In this document: one piece after another, positions 11,511 through 24,278 of the stretch | How positions within the stretch are numbered: position 1 is the stretch's first letter | Layout of the letters: every line of letters starts with the position of its first letter | Source: Clavelina lepadiformis | Lineage: Eukaryota; Chordata; Ascidiacea; Aplousobranchia; Clavelinidae | Reading direction: 5' to 3' | NCBI RefSeq assembly: GCF_947623445.1 | Contig: NC_135246.1 | Coordinates: forward strand, 9,531,856-9,595,855 | Length of the DNA: 64,000 bases | The notes under the pieces: generated by a model | The model's input: only the letters and a program-made list of their open reading frames with translations | Told to the model about the DNA's origin: nothing | Databases searched by the model: none | Made by a program: the position numbers and the translations under genes

Positions 11511-12307
11511 CAGCTTAATAACCTAATACTTTATTGGAAATGCTCGCTTCTTAGCCTTAACACCGATTATTATATATTATATACCCACGACTCAATGTGT
11601 CAGCTAAATTCTGCAAGGTTTCGACGGGCTGTACTAAATTCGTCTCCTTCACCTTGTGATAATAAAGGGATATTATAGTATACAAATCGAATAGAACATA
11701 GAATTGTTATTTTCAGACATACAATAAGCACCATGATAAGCAGTTTTTGCATATATGAAAACAGTTTTGGTACAGTATTGAAAATTTTAAAATGTTTATA
11801 TTATATATAACTTAATGAATCTTTTACTAAATTTTTCCCTCCTAAAGTAGGCAATATGACTTTCTGTAGTTAGTATAGCCTACATATTTTGATGGTTTGA
11901 GGACAAAATTGATTAGGCTACGTTGGTACGATTTCTTGTGGAAAAATTGCTTTGGAAATCTAAATTTTTTTAAATGAAACTAACAGGAACAATTAAAACT
12001 CTAGTTTGGAGCTAAGACAAAGGTTGGATATAAGCCTACTTAGTACTTACAGCTAGTATGCTTTGTAGAAGTTTCGGAAATTCACTTTGGAGCCGCCCAA
12101 TGGCCCAAAGCCTGTTTCCTTATTTTTTTATTGCTAAATTTAACAGTTACTTGCAATACAACCAAGAAAAGGCCGAGAAAATAGTTAAAAATTCATAAAA
12201 AATAATTCTAATTAATAGAGCCAGATTGCTTTCTTGACGGTCAGATATGTGACGTCATAAAACCGTTGGGAGTCATCATGAAACTTCTCCATATACCGTA
12301 GCCTAGC
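11511..12307. other. Probable decayed transposon body and intergenic DNA
   Basis: No further transposase motif or gene can be supported. Possibly the unrecognisable rest of the hAT element that begins at 10970. Confidence 0.35.
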
Positions 12308-12797
12308 CAGGGGTGTCAAACTCAATCGCACCAGGGGCCAAAACTCAATACTTTTTATTTAACGCCGCGGGCCGTAAGGATAAAACTTGATTGAACGTTT
12401 CGTGACACGAACACATGAATTGAAACAGGCAGCGAAACAACACCAAATTTTTGATGTTTTTGACGATTTTTGACTGGGCTATTTTTGATTATTTGTCTTT
12501 TACATCGTTATGTTTCATTCATCTCCTTGCAAAAGCATTAAAGAATTAACAAACAATAAAGACAAAAAGCAGCCCAGATTACAAGCGTTAGAATAAATCT
12601 ATTTATTCTATCGGGATTTATTCTATCGAATGGTGGGGCAACTGCTGTATTGGGCGATTTGTTATAATCTTGTTTCTAGCTTGAAAAAAGTAAGTTATAC
12701 TGTACAATGATCTCGCAGGCCGAAAATAATTCAATGTATAAAATAACTTTGCGGGCCAAGTTTTATTGTAAAGCGGGCCGGGAATTAGACATGTATG
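12308..12797 (-). mobile_element. Non-autonomous hAT element, GTGTCAAACTC family, copy 2 (inverted)
   Basis: Starts CAGGGGTGTCAAACTC and ends with AATTAGACATGTATG, the reverse of a diverged CATAAGTGTC-type terminus. Internal blocks such as the AACGTTTCGTGACACG stretch recur, reversed, in 9927-10410. The flanks (AGCCTAGC before, GTCTAGAC after) do not form a clean duplication, so this copy is probably older. Confidence 0.82.
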
Positions 12798-13820
12798 GTC
12801 TAGACTCTAGACTCTAGATTTGTTTTGAAAACAAGTTGTCAGTAGGGTTCTAGTGGTTAGCACATTAAGGTGGCATCAAACACCAAAAAATGCCGTAAAA
12901 TCTTTGTTTTTTTTATTATACAGTGAATTTACTAAAAGACCGATTACTCGAAAAATCCTTCATGGGGTTCTCTGATATTTTGCATATCAATTTAGTATGC
13001 TTTGAACTAGGCCTACTATTCCATGCTGCCTTCTGATTGATCTAAGCATGTTTTTTAAAACCCTACGTAGGACGTCCAACAAAATCATAAAGATCTTAGT
13101 TTGAATTCTTTGACGCTTTCTCAAACGTGGGGACGATAACAGAAACGAAAAGCAGCGGATTTGATGGAATGGAAAATGATATTGAAGATTTCGGTGGTAG
13201 CCTGCAGGTGACCAGGGCGACAGATGGGCAAGGTTGTGGAGGACGTAGAATATTAAGCTATGAATGTAATTTTTCCACAAGCACCACAGATGGAGTGCAT
13301 GCGCAACGTTAAGTACTGTAATTGAAGAATTTCAATAAGTTTTTGATTGTCGCACAGCTGCACACGTGATCTATTATTCCGGTTTGAAGAACGATTGGTA
13401 ACCCATTACACCTACCGTTTCTACTGTTATTGTAATAACACATGATATATATTTAAAAAAAAAAAATACTTTCATACTGTAGGCCTACTTATTAAGCTAT
13501 TTTCCTGCTGGATACTCTGTTATAGGCTACACCACAAACATCTGTATCGCTTGATCTTATGCGACTCATACACGGGCTTATCCTATATACTTCATTTTCA
13601 GATATATTTCTTTATCCACTTGCGCAGTTACGAGATTGCTGTTGTTACATCCTATGAACATTTGTACATTTGTTACATTGAGCGTGGTCCACATGCTTGG
13701 CGGGCTGCACGCAAATATATTTTAGTTTGTTTGCATCAAACTACTTGTTGACCTTTAAACTGGGGCTAAAATGTGACAGTTTTATGCAATATAGCGGAAT
13801 TTAACGGGGAGTGTTTAAGG

Positions 13821-13996
13821 CAGGGATGTCCAACCTTTTATTAAAGTGGGCCGCATTGTCACTTGAAATACTTCAATGGGCCGCAGAACCTATTAAATTT
13901 CAAGAAAAATGAGTACATAAAGTACATACTTTTGGAGTGAAATTGACTAGCGGGCCGCACAACAATCTCAGGCGGGCCGCAGGTTGGACATCCCTG
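13821..13996. mobile_element. 176-bp hAT MITE with perfect 8-bp target duplication
   Basis: GTTTAAGG flanks it on both sides (13813-13820 and 13997-14004). The termini CAGGGATGTCCAACC and GGTTGGACATCCCTG are exact reverse complements. GGGCCGC motifs lie next to each end. No coding capacity. Confidence 0.92.
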
Positions 13997-14004
13997 GTTT
14001 AAGG

Positions 14005-14658
14005 GATTATATTATAAATGTAGCATTAATAAGCTAAAAAAACTTTGTTCGCGAATCGCAAGAAGTCATTACCATAAAAATACGAGGAGCGGAACCACTA
14101 TGAAACCCTTTAAAGCTCACTAGTAGGCTAATTGAAAATATAAATGTTTCACGGAATCTCTGTCGAAAGGAGCTGCTACAGAATATGGATTACGGTACAT
14201 ATAGTATATTAGTAACCTAATCGATGCTAAGAAAGATCTGCAAAATAAAACCAACAATTTATTTAAAGTACATAGCAAATTCATGGTAGCCTAACTACAC
14301 CGCAAGCGGTATATATCAACAACCTTGTCAATTTTGAAAAACAAGGCGTCATACTGACCAGCAATTTTTAAAATAAAAAAATTTGAGTTACATAAAGTGC
14401 GTGATATATAGAATAGCTTGATGTAACATTGCACGCATGGGTAAAATTTCAGGTATAGGCCAGTAAGTTACACGACATGACGGCCCCATTATCATAAAGA
14501 AACAGATTTTCTTTAAAACTTTGTAACTGCGTGAAGACCACTAATTGATTAATTATCCAAATGAACGAATTTGTACATGAAGCCACAGCAAATGCTGGAA
14601 GTATATCATACTTTTCCTTAAAATTACAACAATCATATGTTGACATTTTTTCTTGAGG
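14005..14658. other. Downstream region of gene A
   Basis: AT-rich, probably including the 3' untranslated region of gene A just below 14659. No separate gene supported. Confidence 0.4.
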
Positions 14659-17600
14659 TTATAATAAACCAATCGCCGAGTAAATAAGCACTGATGCAAA
14701 TACGGCTTTAAGTAACAGCGAGACTGAAAGAGCTTTTCCTGCCGAGTTGTATTCACAGGAGTAAAGAGTTTCACTTGCTGAAGTGACATTTCTGACACAT
14801 ATGTAATTGTCGAGGCAGGGATTGAATGGTTCGTCACAGAAATTTACATCTATAATTTTTAGAAACACGTTTAGGTAGCCCATATATAGTAGCCTATAGG
14901 CTATACTTGTAGTTTATTAAATGGTATTTATGCAAAACACTGCAGCAGTACCTTCCAATTGTAAATCATATACGCTTGTGCATAAAGATGGTCGTTCGCA
15001 ATAGAGTTCCGTAATGTTATCTGCAAAGCTTGGGGTTATTCGGATTAAATAATTATTGCGGATGTTGAGATTGGATACCACAAACTGATAACTGTAGGTG
15101 CTATCATAGCACGGTACGTCCAAGTATTCCGGCACTTGAGCTGTAAGTATTCTATCAATATTCTAAAACAGTAAATAATAGAAGCAAAGTAACTTTTGTT
15201 AAGTTGTCTTAAAATATCATTTGATTAATATAAAGTAAAATAGATAGGAAAAGGACTAAATAGCCCATATATGATGACCTATCAGCATTTTGCCAGTATG
15301 CGAAGTGGCAAAAATTATTGGATAGCTATTGTGATACTTTCGTGTACAATATTTATCCATATGTACGGTACTTAACAATTACTTACCCCAGTTACGGGAG
15401 GATCATTGAAATCGGTGGGTGGAACTAACGTTTTAAATTCAATGTGCTCTTTAAACACAGGCGGTAGCCAACTGATTATGGCTAAAGCCTTTCCAGAAGT
15501 AAAATTGACTTTAATTTCCGATGCCTTTAAATCCAACGGTAAAAAGTGAGGCACATTTAGTTCTGTAAAAATAAGGAATCTATCGGTATGACATGCACCA
15601 TCTAATACAGGAACGTCATTTCTCTTAATTACCGCAGCATATTTTAACTGCTTCTCGGGCTGAAAGGTTGGTGCTTTCTGTTACCAACTGGTGACAATCG
15701 TTAGCACCCGCTTGAGTTATTCCAAAGTCTTGTAGACTGACCGCCTCCCTATTAAAACAGAAGTGTTTTAGCGTTTAGCTGTGATACCCTAAGTTTTTTG
15801 ATGTTTTATTTATCAATATTTACCTGCGTGGATATTCTTACCAGTTCCCTGCAAACATTTGTTTATATTAGCAGTTAAAGTTATTGGTTACCGTTTCCGT
15901 GGTTATTTATTTACCTGTTCTCAATTGGAGCTGCTTATTCATTTACTTTTTCACAATTCATTTGGTTAGCAGTTAAATTATTGGTTAGCAGTTGTTAAAA
16001 TTTATGATTTGAAATAAATTCATTTAAAAAAAAAAATTAAATTTCATTTAAACTGAAATCAATCATCAAAGTTTACTAAATTCAAATAATTTTATACAAA
16101 ATGGAATGAGTTCATTCAACCTATTTAAGCTTAAAGACCTCCGTAGAAAATATATAAGTTAAATAAACTTATTTAATTTTAAATAAATTCACCAAAATCG
16201 AAAAAAAGTCTGTTTTTAATTTTATTCGAATGATTTAAAAAAGACCATCAACACTTCTTGGATCATTTTATCGGATTGAAAGTTGTTATCTAAAAATTTG
16301 TTTGGGATTTTTTTGAATTCGAACGTAGACTATAAATGATTCAATTTATTTAAATTTTACTATAATTGAACTTGTAAGTTATACGTTTATTTGAATTTGA
16401 ATGAATTTATCTTATATGGAAAATATAAAATTATTTTAAAATCATAACAAACAACAATACAATCAGCTTTTACTGCAAGTATAGTGTAATAATTAAATAA
16501 AAAATAAAGAAACTGGTGACCAACTTCACGTTTCGAAAAGCAACCGACCACAGATAACTGTTAATAAAATTCACAGATTTATTTTTCAATATTTTGCATA
16601 ACCTTACCTGTAATAAGGCCGTAACGTAATTTGGTAGGATGTGTGAAACTCGGCAATCGCTTCAAGCGAGCGAACGTCCTAAAATAGCTGATGGTTAAAA
16701 ATTTAACATTCAACTCTTTACAGCTAACCAATACAATTTATTGATATTTAACGTATTAATTGACATTATTGGTAAAGAACAAGGACATATACTATTCTAC
16801 TAATTATTGTTGTTATGCCGCATTTACCTTGCCTACAGCCAACAATCCATCACTTTGTTGCCATGAATTGACCCCTCTGCAGTTTAGGTTGTCAAAACGT
16901 GAACAGTTTGAGCTTCGACATAAGCAGGTATCTGCGCTTGGTTCTATGCCAGTTGGACAGTTGGGGCTAACAATGTCGTCTTGGTCGCAATCTGTGTCAC
17001 TTATCCACGCACCGTTGCTGTGAATATGGAAACTAATTTTGGTCCCAAGAAAAACTGCCTATAAGTTGGTGCCTAAAAAACCTCTATCATACTTGAGAGT
17101 ATTAATCAATAATTGTATTTTTAAATGAATTAAGTTTCAGCCATACTGTATTTAGTTTTCAAAACAAAAGAAGATATAGATGAGAATACAAAAACAGTCT
17201 AACAAGAAACTGCAAAAATTATTTTTAGTTGCAACGAACACAATGTTAGTTTAATGTTTGCAATGTGAAAATAATTATTTCAAAGCTTTATTTGTTAATA
17301 GCTTAAAACGAGGGGCAAATCTGAAAACAAGTTGATCTTATATGAAAGAACACATTTTTAACTGAACATTCTGGTAAAATATTTTTCGGAAATAATTCGT
17401 GTTTAGGTAGTTATCAGCAAAAGAAAATCGCAAAAAGTCTCAGGTTTTGGCCTTGATAGTGACGAAGTTCGAGGCTCTTATGTCGTAGACTGCTTGACAA
17501 CATGCTGCTGCTGTTGCTTTCCTTGCTGGTGGGTGGTCGACTGATGTTAGAAGTGTAGGCCATAGGAGTTTAGCCTAATTTCAATTAGGCGTCATATGAA

Positions 17601-19691
17601 GAAATTAGTAACGTGAAGCATTGTAGCTGTATAAATTACGATTGTTTTAAAGAAAAAAAATCCGGCAGCCCAATCATTTGCGTCCTTGAATTTACGATAT
17701 CCTTAGAACTGCATAGGCTACCCGTCAAACCGGTACCTTACTGGTTGCCTTGGTTGAGCTATAGGCTGTCACCTATCAACCTATTGGCAGTTAGAGCAAT
17801 CTATACAACTGTAACAGATAGATACAAGTCATACGTGATACACCGTATAGCTAAATTTATGAATTTGCGAATGTTGTGTGTGATACTTATGACATAACAA
17901 GAGCCTTTATAGACGTCACAATTATGGTGAATTTGCGATTTTCTTTTGCTTATAATTACCTAATTAAGAACTGTTTTTCAAAAGTATTTTACCAAAATAT
18001 TTAGTGAGTAGTGTTCTTTCACATAAGGTCAACTTGTTCTTGGACTTGCCCCTCACTTCAAGGCAATGCTTCAGCGGTCCTTCAAAGCTTCTTCACCTTG
18101 ATGTGCAATGATTCAAAATCGGCAGTTGTTCCTCTCCACTTGTGCCTGCGCTGAATATTTTAACAAGAAAACCATCCGGTTCAAAACCTACAGAAATTGC
18201 AGCATAGGTTACACCAAATCTGTATTCATTAAAAAACGCCAATTTTTGAATTTTTTGTCCACTCCACTATATAAAAACTGTTGGGATTTGTCGTTTGCCT
18301 TCGTTTGAGTAGAGTTAAACATGGATTCGAAGATTAGTAAATAATCATAAGCGTTTTTATGTATTAAAGCTCACCTTCGGAATATATTGTTTCCCAAGAA
18401 GCTATTACAGTAACAATAATTTCATTTCCTGAGTCTGCTGATATCAGTTGCGCTTGGTAATTGATTTGAACGCTAGTTGCATTGATTGAACTCGTTAATT
18501 CGGCCGCTTCAAAACACAAAAAGTTTTTGAAAATATCTTATGAAGTATCTCAAATAAACATCGGCTATAAATGAATGAGTGCTTAAACAAGCATTTTTGT
18601 TATGTGTAGAAGTAATAGCAGGATTCTAAGCGTGAATTGTGAGGTCTTGTATGTCCGATATATTCAACTTCAACGCTGGTGTAATTCAAGTTTGCATTAT
18701 CTTGAGTACAGTCTTGTTCTGGGACCCAGGGTATCAGAAAAGCCTCATGCCATCTTACGCTTAAAATTGTTCCAAGTTTATGTTACAATCCCTGCTTTTA
18801 ACTAAACTTTTAACGTGATTTACAATTCCAAAAGATTGTGTCGCTTTTAGCGCCTTGAAGAATTTCTTTGGGAGAGCTCTGATCGGAAAGTAAGACAGTT
18901 TCGCGAATCGCTTTTATCTTGATGGCAAGAGTAACAATTCTGGTATGCTCTCCAAAATATCCTTCACTTGGAAGGCAAGACAATATCTGTGTCCGTCAAT
19001 ACCTCAAGTCATTGGGTTACATAACAAAGCTATCTAAAAACAACAACGGCTAATTCGGTAAAATTTAGCTCTACTCATACAGCAACAAATATTTTATTAT
19101 TGTAAGTTTGTATCTTATAGTATATTACTACATATAGATCTCGATAGAATAGGTTATCCGTTTTACTTGCTTTTTCTTAAAAGAGATGTATGGGCGGTTA
19201 ATGGAAATGTTATAACATAAGTTATTGCAACTATAACATGCTGGAACAGTTGAAAGTTCAGATTTCTAGCAACTTTATATCTTTTCTTAACATTTTGTGA
19301 CTCGAAACTGCGCGAAAGCTTACGTGAAAATCATGGTTAATAATTATTGACGCAGATCTTTTGCTTGAGATGTCAGGTTAAGCTGACAAAGGCACTCTGT
19401 CACGCATAGTTTCACTTGTTTAAAAACTTCGTGTACCAAAACATTCAGTGAATTATTCGCAGAAAGTTGTAAAATTGAACGCTTAACATAAAGATTCTCT
19501 CTGCTGGTTCGAAAATAAAATGTGTAGGCCTAAGTCAACAGTCAATGAAAATAGTGAATTGTTTATATAGCTCATGTAAATCAAAACTGAAGGTTTTTCA
19601 AACACTTACGTGCTCTGCACGGTCTTTGTCTTTGACATAATCCAGTTTGCACAATAACCGCCCAAACCAACGTTAACTGTAAGAATCCCAT
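14659..19691 (-). CDS. Gene A: kinase-less paralogue of the receptor kinase ectodomain, likely GPI-anchored or membrane-tethered
   Basis: Nine exons give 419 residues: 19691-19610, 18506-18375, 18187-18097, 17017-16828, 16678-16608, 15748-15633, 15562-15387, 15162-14952, 14849-14659. All join in frame with GT/AG borders. Exon 1 is a signal peptide (MGFLQLTLVWAVIVQTGLCQ). Exons 2-3 and 5 form a fibronectin-III-like domain interrupted by the cysteine-rich exon 4 (residues 102-165). Exons 7-8 form a second one, with the hallmark SWLPPVF. Exon 9 has a short cysteine-containing piece (CDEPFNPCLDNYICV), then YNSAGKA and a hydrophobic end KAVFASVLIYSAIGLL with stop. That end looks like a GPI-attachment signal; a plain membrane anchor is possible. 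There is no cytoplasmic domain and no EGF pair. The phases equal those of the receptor kinase gene at 24279-31773. Ligand unknown. Confidence 0.85.
17310..18054. mobile_element. Inverted-repeat (foldback/MITE-like) element in intron 3 of gene A
   Basis: The ends GAGGGGCAA (17310) and TTGCCCCTC (18054) open an imperfect inverted repeat of about 120 bp: 17310-17440 pairs with about 17930-18054, sharing for example CTTTTGCTNATAANTACCTAA and AACTTGTT stretches. Total 745 bp with roughly 490 bp of unrelated interior. It begins 43 bp inside the intron from the exon 3 donor. Target duplication and family not determined. Confidence 0.65.
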
Positions 19692-21028
19692 ACTGCGGAC
19701 TACCTTTCGATGTCTATGTGTTCACTACACCACTGCTTCAACTACCTTATATTGCAAAGGCAAAACCTTTAAAAATATAAGTTTAATAAACTGTTTTTGC
19801 GTAAACGGAAAGCTTCTGCATATCTCAAAACAAACATTGCAGTGGGTCTTGGACCATTTCTTTCATTTGACTATGAGTTTTGGTTCATGTCTATTCCTTC
19901 GGAAAGCTAAATCTTCAAAGATCTTATTAGCTCTGACAAGCATGGCTTCACTTTGCTAAACACAGAAATACTAGTTGCGGCCTATATGTCGCTTGACTGG
20001 TTAGCATATATTTATGTGTTTTTAAACAAGCCTTACAGATTAAAGTCCGAGTTTGCATGAGAAAAACAGGCAACCGCTGATCATGCATAGCCCAAAAAAG
20101 TTCACAACAATCAAAGTTTTCTTTTTGGCTCATTCTAGGTTTTATTCTTGTTAAAACCTTTTTTTCACTTGTAGCTGTTAACGCCTGGTAAGATTTGTAT
20201 CAACGATAGCTTTCACCAATAAGCTAATTTTTTCAACAAAATGCTGGCAACGTTTTTTCGATAAAACCTTAGAAAACCATAAAGAATAAAAATAAAACTT
20301 AACCTTCACTGTGTACGCTTGAAATCATCTACGTGGGAACCTTCTATTTACAGTCACGCAAAATAGCTTTGTCTGGTATTTATTGCCTTACCCGCCTACA
20401 TATTTTCATTAATAATGACGCAATCAAAGCCTGTTTTCTGCTTAAAGTAACAATTCATGGTTTCTGCTTGAGAGTCAGCTCCAGTTATTACCCCAGCAGC
20501 ACCTGCATGGTCCATGTTTTGCTCTAACTTCAAACGTATAATTTTAGCGTCGTTTGAGAGGAAACTGTTGACAATGTTACGGATTTAACTTTTTAAGAAC
20601 GTGAAACTTCTGATGCAGTCGTATCAGAATTAATTATGACAGAAGGTTGCAGGCCTTAACTGCTCCCATTTTACAGCTTGCAACAAGCAGCTTATTCTTG
20701 TCTCTTGTTGAAGTCATCATTAAGATATAAAATTCGTCATAATATGAGTTGTCAACAATTTTTATTTTTTTTTATCAATTTGCATCAGAAAACGTGGAAA
20801 ACGGCTTCCGTTTTTATCGAAGATGACAAAAATATCTTTTTGGTGATCACGATTTTACTCATTTTTAACAAACTTTGTTATCTATACTGTAATTAATTTG
20901 CTTATAGTTGCTTGCAAAAGCATGCAACTACAGTATTTAACGTTTCATGAGAATTTCAATTACTTTATTTATACTTTTGCGTCTTTAATTTTGGATAAAT
21001 AAACGCATCTTTTAAAGAAAGTTTGACG
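19692..21028. other. Upstream region of gene A, nothing else recognised
   Basis: Non-coding by inspection; several short open frames lack motifs and splice context. It should contain the promoter of gene A, but I see no element that I can name. Confidence 0.4.
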
Positions 21029-21454
21029 TCATTCCGGTGACTTCCTGTTTTTCGCGTATAGCATGGCAATTGAAGGCAGCAACATTTTGACTGAGATGCC
21101 AGCAAAAATTCCATACCACGATCGCACAGGTACAAACTTGTGTATTAACTAATATTAAGTTATTATTGTGATATTTTTTGGAAAATATTCCTAGAATATC
21201 GTATTTTAACATGACAGGCATCATAAGACGTTTAGAAAAAAATATGTCCATCTATGAGTTTGCGTTAATTTCAGAACCTGAAACAAAGCTACCATGAGAA
21301 GACGCCCAGGAGGCTTTACTCGTGTTGATGGAAGTTGGTCATAAATATATTTGCCTGTAGCTGGTGCTAAAGCGTTTTGTAGGCGTCTAAGACGCTTCCA
21401 TTTAGAAGACCCAGGCAGGTCCAGTTTCACATAATATAAGTAAAGACACAAAGT
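21029..21454 (-). CDS. Last two exons of an unrecognised small membrane protein (putative)
   Basis: On the minus strand an open stretch (about 21454 down to 21278) reads SSKWKRLRRLQNALAPATG, then YIYDQLPSTRVKPPGRLLMV, and ends CAG before the donor GTTCTG. After an intron with acceptor ACAAG, a second exon (21136-21029) continues in phase 0 with FVPVRSWYGIFAG, then a hydrophobic run ISVKMLLPSIAMLYAK and NRKSPE plus stop TGA. The codon make-up, the basic N-terminal part and the membrane segment look like a real small protein, possibly mitochondrial. I do not recognise the family. No in-frame ATG was found, so at least one upstream exon is missing from the model. The donor and acceptor are weak. 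Confidence 0.42.
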
Positions 21455-23280
21455 CTATTCGTTTGTAAAAACTGTTTAGAAACATTTCTAACTTCATTAT
21501 TAAGTGTAAGACAACATATTATCTCCAGATCCACGTAATTACAACTTTATACAGGAGTATATGGTCATATCCGTATAGCACCAAACGTGATCTACAGAGC
21601 ATATACAGACAAAACATCTCTGTGGAATTATAACAAAATACAGTATGTTACTGATAAGACAACTTTTTACCCAATATCAGCTGACAAGTGCAGACACTTT
21701 CCATGGACTAACAGTCCATGGACTCTGCCTATGTTCTCACATCTGTCACATCACAATAGGTTAACGTTGAACTCAATTCAATATTACAAGCACCCTATGT
21801 ATGATACTCTCATGCTAGATCAAATGTCAACAGTTACTTTATCTCTAACACACGTCATAAATTAATTGTCATAAAAATCGTGCCTTAGCCCATAACCTAT
21901 TATGCAGCAAAGAAAACAAGAAACGGAATAGACTGTGATTTCATAACACGTGACAAATAAGAGAAATCCCTACAGTCATTGTTGCTAATAATTTATGGCC
22001 TCTTTTAGACGGACTTAAGGCGGTAAGTTAACAATTATTGTAGATACTCTGGAGATATTATAGTGAAAGGTACCGACTGTCGTGGCAAAGTTACGTGATT
22101 GGTCATCAAATCTTTGTAGACCTGTAAGACGTGGTGTGCCGATGCCTTAGGGCTGAGACCTATACTGTCTACACAAATCACCACCTACCCGTTTTCTACA
22201 GATTTATAGACAGGATATGAAACGTGAAATTAAAATGAAGTTTTTAAAAATTTAGTCTGCACACCGACATATGCGACACGGTTGCTTAATCTGATAGAAA
22301 GCAGGTTATAACATTATAGAGAAAATAGCCTCACGCAGGCTATAGGAGGTAATGTTAACACGAGCATAAGCATACCCTACTAAACTGTTTTGTGGTTCAA
22401 TGACTTGCAAGTGAGCAGATTTCGTAATTTAATGCGCGCATCAAAATTACTGGCTGAGAAATTTGTACTACTCGCAATGACGCACGTACTTTACCGAGTT
22501 TAGCGAAGCAATTACGCACAACAAAACCTTTTCAAGCTGAGTCAGTTAACTTCGAAGGAATTTCGGTCACACCACGTTTAGTTTGTCGCTTCCGACTTAA
22601 CGGTCAGCGGAAAGAGAATTCGCTAATAAGTTCTGATTTCAAAGGACGTTGCTCAGTATTAAAAATAGTCGAATTACGATTTAGCTATGACGTAGTTTAC
22701 TTAGCATTTAAAACGTTTGGCAGGTGAAGATTAGCCTAAAGCTTCCAATTTTATTTGAACTATTGTAGTTTATTTACTTGGTTTTAGACTAGTGCAACCC
22801 AGTGCGGTGTGGCCAGTGAAATATAATGGGGCTTAACGCAAACAATTATGGGCTATGATTTCTTGGTATACGTACAAATGGTTCATTACAAAAGACGTTT
22901 GAAATTTTTCGATTGTGCAAATATAATTCCGGCTGCGCAAAATATTAGAACTTTAACGCTGGAGGTTATTTATTTAAGGAAGTAAAACTTCATTATTGTA
23001 GTCGGTATAATAATGCCAGTTTGGTTAGTTTGGTGCACCTATACTTTCAATAGCCTATTTTGAAAGCTAACAATGCCCAAATAAGTCAAACAAAGACGAT
23101 CTACGGTCACGAAGAGCTTAATTTTACAAAATAGCATTAGCAATACCTCGTGTAAAACTAAAAAATGTCCACATTACCAGCAAATTGTTTTTCAAGACAG
23201 ATTAGGAAAGAAGAAAGAATAGATCTATAGTTAAACTTGGAAAGCGAATTAAGTTAAGATTAGATTTAATTTGTTATAAT
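21455..23280. other. Intergenic, nothing recognised
   Basis: No supported gene, RNA or repeat. The 92-codon frame at 21587-21865 has no motif. Confidence 0.4.
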
Positions 23281-23614
23281 CAGGGTTGCCACCGGACTGG
23301 ACTCATGAATAATGACGACTGGGAAACGTAAGAAGAATACTACCTTAAACAGTGCACAACAGGAGAAGGCAACCAATGTTCATAAAAAAAACGAGACACT
23401 ATTTGCATGTTCTTAATTTTGGTATCTTTTTGGTAGAAAATGGTAGGCTATACTAAAGGGGTCGAAATGCCAAAAGTAGGTACCTCTGCCCTAAAAATAA
23501 GCACGCAAGTGAAAATAAGCATGTTTCTTAGAAATAAGCACATTTGTATTTTGGAAGACATTGTACTTGAAAATAAGCACAAATCTTAGAAATAAGCATG
23601 GAATGGTAACCCTG
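23281..23614 (+). mobile_element. hAT element of the CAGGGTTGCCA family, copy 1
   Basis: Ends CAGGGTTGCCACC and GGTAACCCTG. The flanks GTTATAAT (23273-23280) and GTTATAAC (23615-23622) are an 8-bp duplication with one mismatch. Internal sequence such as AAACAGTGCACAACAG and repeated AAATAAGCA units is shared with the copy at 59368-59710. No coding capacity. Confidence 0.85.
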
Positions 23615-24278
23615 GTTATAACGCTCAAGTTAAGTTATAGTTTAACTGAATCAATTTGGTTATAAAGACAATTTTTATCGAAGAAAAATAGGTCACGCAG
23701 AATTTAACAGAAATCATTGAGTTATACTCAAATTTTTGACTTGTTGCTGTCTGACAAGCCTCAAAAGCGAGGAACACATCACGCTCGGGTGGCTGCAGTT
23801 TCCTAAAAATAGAACGTCTAAAATTTGTTTTGACGCTTTGTTTTGACGTAAGCATGCATACAACTTGGTCTGGTGAAAACCCTGTGTTTCTGTGTTGTAT
23901 TCAAATGCATGTTACCAGGTTTCAACTTATGTTACCATCTGTTAGCGACTGATTTTACAGGGTACTCCTGGAAAATGGTCGAAGCATCAGTTTTGCTTAT
24001 AAAATAGCCAAGGTTTTAGAGCAGTTAGCTTGTTGAAAGCTTTGTCGTATTACTGAGCAACAAGCGCAAGGAATGTTATCAGTCAGCGTGTTCCTGTTTA
24101 TTTGTTTATTAAAGCAATCTTTTCTCACTTAATATGTTCGACAGCACTTATAAGTCTAACCAAAGTTTGGGGAAAATGTGAATACTTGTTATCAAGTAAA
24201 CGTATTGTTCAAATATTGTAAAATGACAAAAATCTGTCAACAAGGTATTGAATAAGGAAGTATAAAAATTGATGTAAA

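Noticed and set aside
12840..12865. tRNA A-box-like AGTGGTTAGCAC, and a similar stretch near 63619
   Set aside because: No cloverleaf, no B box at the right distance and no defined SINE body.
13127..13312. 61-codon frame (starting in an otherwise plain region) with a possible donor
   Set aside because: Frames are open on both strands and neither shows a motif or partner exon.
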